Below are positions 61,487 to 64,000 of a stretch of DNA of 64,000 nt, in pieces. The stretch lies in assembly GCF_914767665.1 (NCBI RefSeq), contig NC_059503.1:22754001-22818000 (forward strand), read 5' to 3'. The notes below the pieces were generated by a model. It had not been told where the DNA came from. It searched no databases and was given only the letters and a program-made list of their open reading frames with translations. How positions within the stretch are numbered: position 1 is the first letter of the stretch; each line of letters starts with the position of its first letter. Both the position numbers and the translations under genes were made by a program. The DNA comes from Harmonia axyridis (Eukaryota; Arthropoda; Insecta; Coleoptera; Coccinellidae).

Positions 61487-61671
61487 CTTACTCAAAAGTT
61501 GGGAATCCAACTGGCTATCTATCTCTTTCAGTTGATTGTCTAGAGATTGTTTTGTTTGGTCAAAACTTTTGTTTGTTTCGAATTTATAGGATGGCATATG
61601 GTACGAGGAATCGCTGCTGGCATAAGAATTTCCAGAACCAAATCCAGTGGTGCTAGTAAGTACACTACTCA
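61487..61671 (-). CDS. Internal exon of the angiomotin-like gene
   Basis: A 185-base exon. It follows the acceptor TCTCTTACAG, and its first two bases complete a Val codon with the G left by the upstream exon. The reading VSSVLTSTTGFGSGNSYASS is Ser/Gly-rich. It then becomes a charged helix ending DNQLKEIDSQLDSQLLSK, which continues the coiled-coil character. The donor AAG|GTAGGT leaves phase 0. The match of phases across three introns is strong support for the model. Confidence 0.8.
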
Positions 61672-63703
61672 CTGTAAGAGAATATTAGGGTGTTAAATAA
61701 TAAGTGAAATAGTTCAGGATGAAAAAGTCATAACAAATTTAAAAATAAACTGGATTCTTGTTAATAGCAAAAGGTATTTTGTCCATAGTATGATAAAGGG
61801 AAGATCACTGAATTTAACCCAATTATAGTATCATTTGTACTTGTCACTGTAAAAAATTGGTTGAGATGAATAATAATAATAAGTTTATTCATCCATTAAG
61901 ACACAATACAAAAGGTATATAGGATGAGTCAACATGAAAAAAAAAAATTTACATAGAAGCTTAAATCTAAGACAAAATATCAATACAATATTCCCCAACT
62001 GAATAATAACATTTTTTCAACAAAATTTTACTTCAAGTTTGAATTTACGTAAGTCCAGTGATTTCACAGAAGATGGTAAATGATTGAATAACTTAATGCT
62101 CTGATAAAGTGGAGAGCATTCAAATTTTTGAGTATGGTGCTTAGGCACTAAAAGAATCTGTGAATTCCTGGTCTTGTATTCATGGTTGCTGGATAGTCTT
62201 GTCCAGTTTTCTTCATTTTCCTTTGCATACACAAGACATTTCAAAATATAAATGCAAGGTAAGGGCAATAACCTATTTGCATTAAATACTGGCCGACAAC
62301 TTGTTCGAGAACTCAAATTAAATATTTTTCTTATTATTCTTTTCTGTGCGATGAAGATTCTTGAGATATCCACACAGCTACCCCACAAAATAATATTGTA
62401 TGTTAAATGGCAATAAACCAGGCTATAATAAATGTCTAATAGTGAACCAACAGGAAGTACATTTTTAACTCTTAGTATTGCAAAAAAAGTGGTGTCGAGT
62501 TTTTTGCAGAGATAATCAACATGGGTAGTCCAACTTAGATTTTGGTCTATATAGACACCCAGGAATTTGGTACATTCACTTGGAACAATGGTGTCCTCCA
62601 TATAACGAATTCTCAAATTACCCCTCTCGAAATTTTTCAGGCCGAAGTAAACACACACCGTCTTATCTACATTCAACGTCAACCTATTCGAGTGACACCA
62701 ATTCACAAATTGTGTTACAAGGGTCTCACAAGCTACTTGTAATTCCCCACAGCTCCGGGCCAAAATAACAACCGAAGTGTCATCCGCAAACAGTGTCAGC
62801 AACAGGCATGTTAAATGATGAGGCAAATCATTAATAAATAATAGAAACATTAACGGTCCCAGCACGGAGCCCTGGGGAACGCCAAGGTCCACACCATACT
62901 CTTCCGAAAAACGATCATCCACTCTAACCGACATGGTTCTCTCGTCGAGAAAACTTCTAAGCCATTCCAAAAATATCCCCCTGAATCCTAAACTATAACA
63001 TTTATCTAGAATGAACTGAAAGGAAAGTGTGTCGAAAGCACAGGAGAGATCAAAAAATGACTATTTTAGTGCAGTTTTTTTCCATGAGGAGAGCTGGCTA
63101 TCACTTTGCCTAAATGTTTAATCATTTTGACTCAAGTACAAGTTGACTCTCAACAAAATGAGCTAGATACTTTCTTATCAATGGAGATAAATATTTTTTC
63201 CGATAAGTCAAAACATACACATCAGAATTATTTGAAATTTTGTGTGCATTTATAAAGTTGTCAAAGAATAATTTAGGAGTCCTTCATATTTTCTCTAAGT
63301 CTTATAATTTTTTAGATGCTCTTAGTGAGTGTCAAATATATTGTCAGTTTAGTCGTTTACTATCGTCTGTCAGATAGTGCATCCGATATATTGAGATCAA
63401 TGTCTAATTTCTTTTAAATTTTTCTAGAACTTCTATAGAAATTCAATGATCAACCCTGACTTTAGGTGATGGACTTTTGAAAATTAAACATAATAATCAT
63501 AATAGTCTACAAGTCAATAAAAAAATGTGAATAGAGAATAATTGAAATACCTTCATCTGCAGCTCTTCCATATTTTGGCTAGATCAAAATAACTCAAAAC
63601 AACATATAATAACGTAAAAATAAAATTGTGAAACTTTTTTCAACTTATGATTCTAAACTATTTCAAAAATTCTGAATAATTGTAAATTTTAATTTCAACT
63701 TAC
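61672..63703 (-). other. Intron carrying a LINE
   Basis: Bounded by the donor CTTG|GTAAGT at 63704/63703 and the acceptor ending at 61672. More than half of it is a LINE fragment lying in the same orientation as the gene. Confidence 0.7.
61870..63060 (-). pseudogene. 5'-truncated LINE in an intron (minus)
   Basis: The minus-strand reading starts FFDLSCAFDTLSFQF and continues in the 317-codon frame ending at 62017. It contains GVPQGSVLGPLMFLLFINDL (palm motif B region), the catalytic LFADDTSV, NWCHSNRLTLNVDKT, TKFLGVYID and a long C-terminal region. This is a jockey/CR1-type reverse transcriptase missing its endonuclease and fingers. There are no stops, so the copy is recent. The 3' end is a TTA-repeat tail, as in the fragment at 32108. 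It is sense-oriented within the host intron. Confidence 0.88.
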
Positions 63704-63888
63704 CAAGCTCTTCTCTTGATACTGTTGAACCCAATACATGGTCGATATCTGCCCCGGCCAAGCTTCCATGAGGTGTGTGATGGGGAGATCTGCCCAACAT
63801 ACTAGATACATCTTTATCATATGTATGCTTTTGAAGCACCCGAATCATTGCATCTTTTTCTGCTAGTTTAGACTCAAGGTTCTTCAAC
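63704..63888 (-). CDS. Coiled-coil exon of the angiomotin-like gene
   Basis: A 185-base exon after the acceptor TTTTTTTTTGTAG. Its first base completes an Arg codon begun in the upstream exon. The text LKNLESKLAEKDAMIRVLQK resembles the angiomotin coiled coil, where a similar charged heptad stretch with EKDA-I-VLQ is followed by a basic segment. The rest, SMLGRSPHHTPHGSLAG then VLGSTVSREEL, is a loop with likely phosphosites. In vertebrates angiomotins link tight junctions, actin and Hippo/YAP signalling; applying that role here is inference from limited similarity. Other coiled-coil scaffolds remain possible. Confidence 0.75.
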
Positions 63889-63945
63889 CTACAAAAAAAA
63901 AATATACAAAATAACTTTCACTTTATAAATGGAATAACAACTGAC

Positions 63946-64000
63946 CTTGACTCAAGGTCAGCAACTTTTTTCTGAGCAGCGTGTACTTCATCCATATGAC
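63946..64000 (-). CDS. Partial exon of the angiomotin-like gene
   Basis: Runs off the right edge of the window. The reading HMDEVHAAQKKVADLES is a coiled-coil helix, and the donor TCAAG|GTCAGT leaves two bases that combine with the next exon to give Arg. The 5' part of the gene lies beyond 64000. Confidence 0.7.

Noticed and set aside
1..64000. tRNA or rRNA genes
   Set aside because: I saw no cloverleaf with A and B box sequences or rRNA-like stretch. The tRNA-Lys match at 22179 is only the 18-base primer site. A covariance-model scan would be needed to exclude small RNAs.

Overview
The window looks like a piece of an AT-rich, repeat-rich animal nuclear genome, most likely an insect and possibly a beetle. 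The evidence is split coding exons with GT..AG introns, several mariner/Tc1 transposons, non-LTR (LINE) fragments, a Ty3/mdg4 (gypsy-type) retrotransposon with a tRNA-Lys primer site, and the absence of any prokaryotic gene organisation. The species assignment is inference only.

Only one host gene is clearly visible: the 3' part of a minus-strand gene at 58684-64000. Four exons join in phase and encode a coiled coil resembling the angiomotin family, followed by a Ser/Pro/Arg-rich tail. Its last intron has competing splice sites that would give two different C-termini. Everything left of about 58.6 kb is intergenic or intronic DNA dominated by mobile elements.

Layout. 1-9 kb: a hairpin element (second copy at 42.6 kb), old transposase and LINE scraps, and a CpG-rich patch. 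9.1-13.3 kb: a mariner split by a 1.95-kb repeat (18-bp flanking duplication), which itself carries a 1.0-kb terminal-inverted-repeat element with a GA microsatellite; a second copy of the outer repeat follows. 13.8-17.1 kb: a 3.26-kb foldback element whose arms are opposed arrays of a 151-bp satellite, bounded by a 9-bp target duplication. 20.7-28.9 kb: a complete retrotransposon with apparently identical 1487-bp LTRs, gag, pol, a -1 frameshift signal and a 4-bp target duplication; each LTR holds an unexplained 133-codon open frame. 30.6-33.4 kb: a MITE, a LINE fragment and a perfect hairpin. 36.2-37.1 kb: a CpG-rich block that may be a promoter and first exon of an unseen gene. 40.2 kb: a 300-bp palindrome. 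42.3-53.6 kb: a hAT-type MITE with 8-bp duplication, hairpin copy 2, four mariner or Tc1 relics (one nested), and the second MITE copy. 53.6-58.6 kb: AT-rich DNA with no gene seen. 58.7-64 kb: the host gene, with a 5'-truncated LINE in one intron.

The items most worth follow-up are the foldback element with satellite arms, the young retrotransposon with its LTR-internal frame and frameshift hairpin, the nested repeat with an 18-bp duplication, and the alternative C-termini of the host gene. All family names come from recognising motifs by eye; no database search was run.
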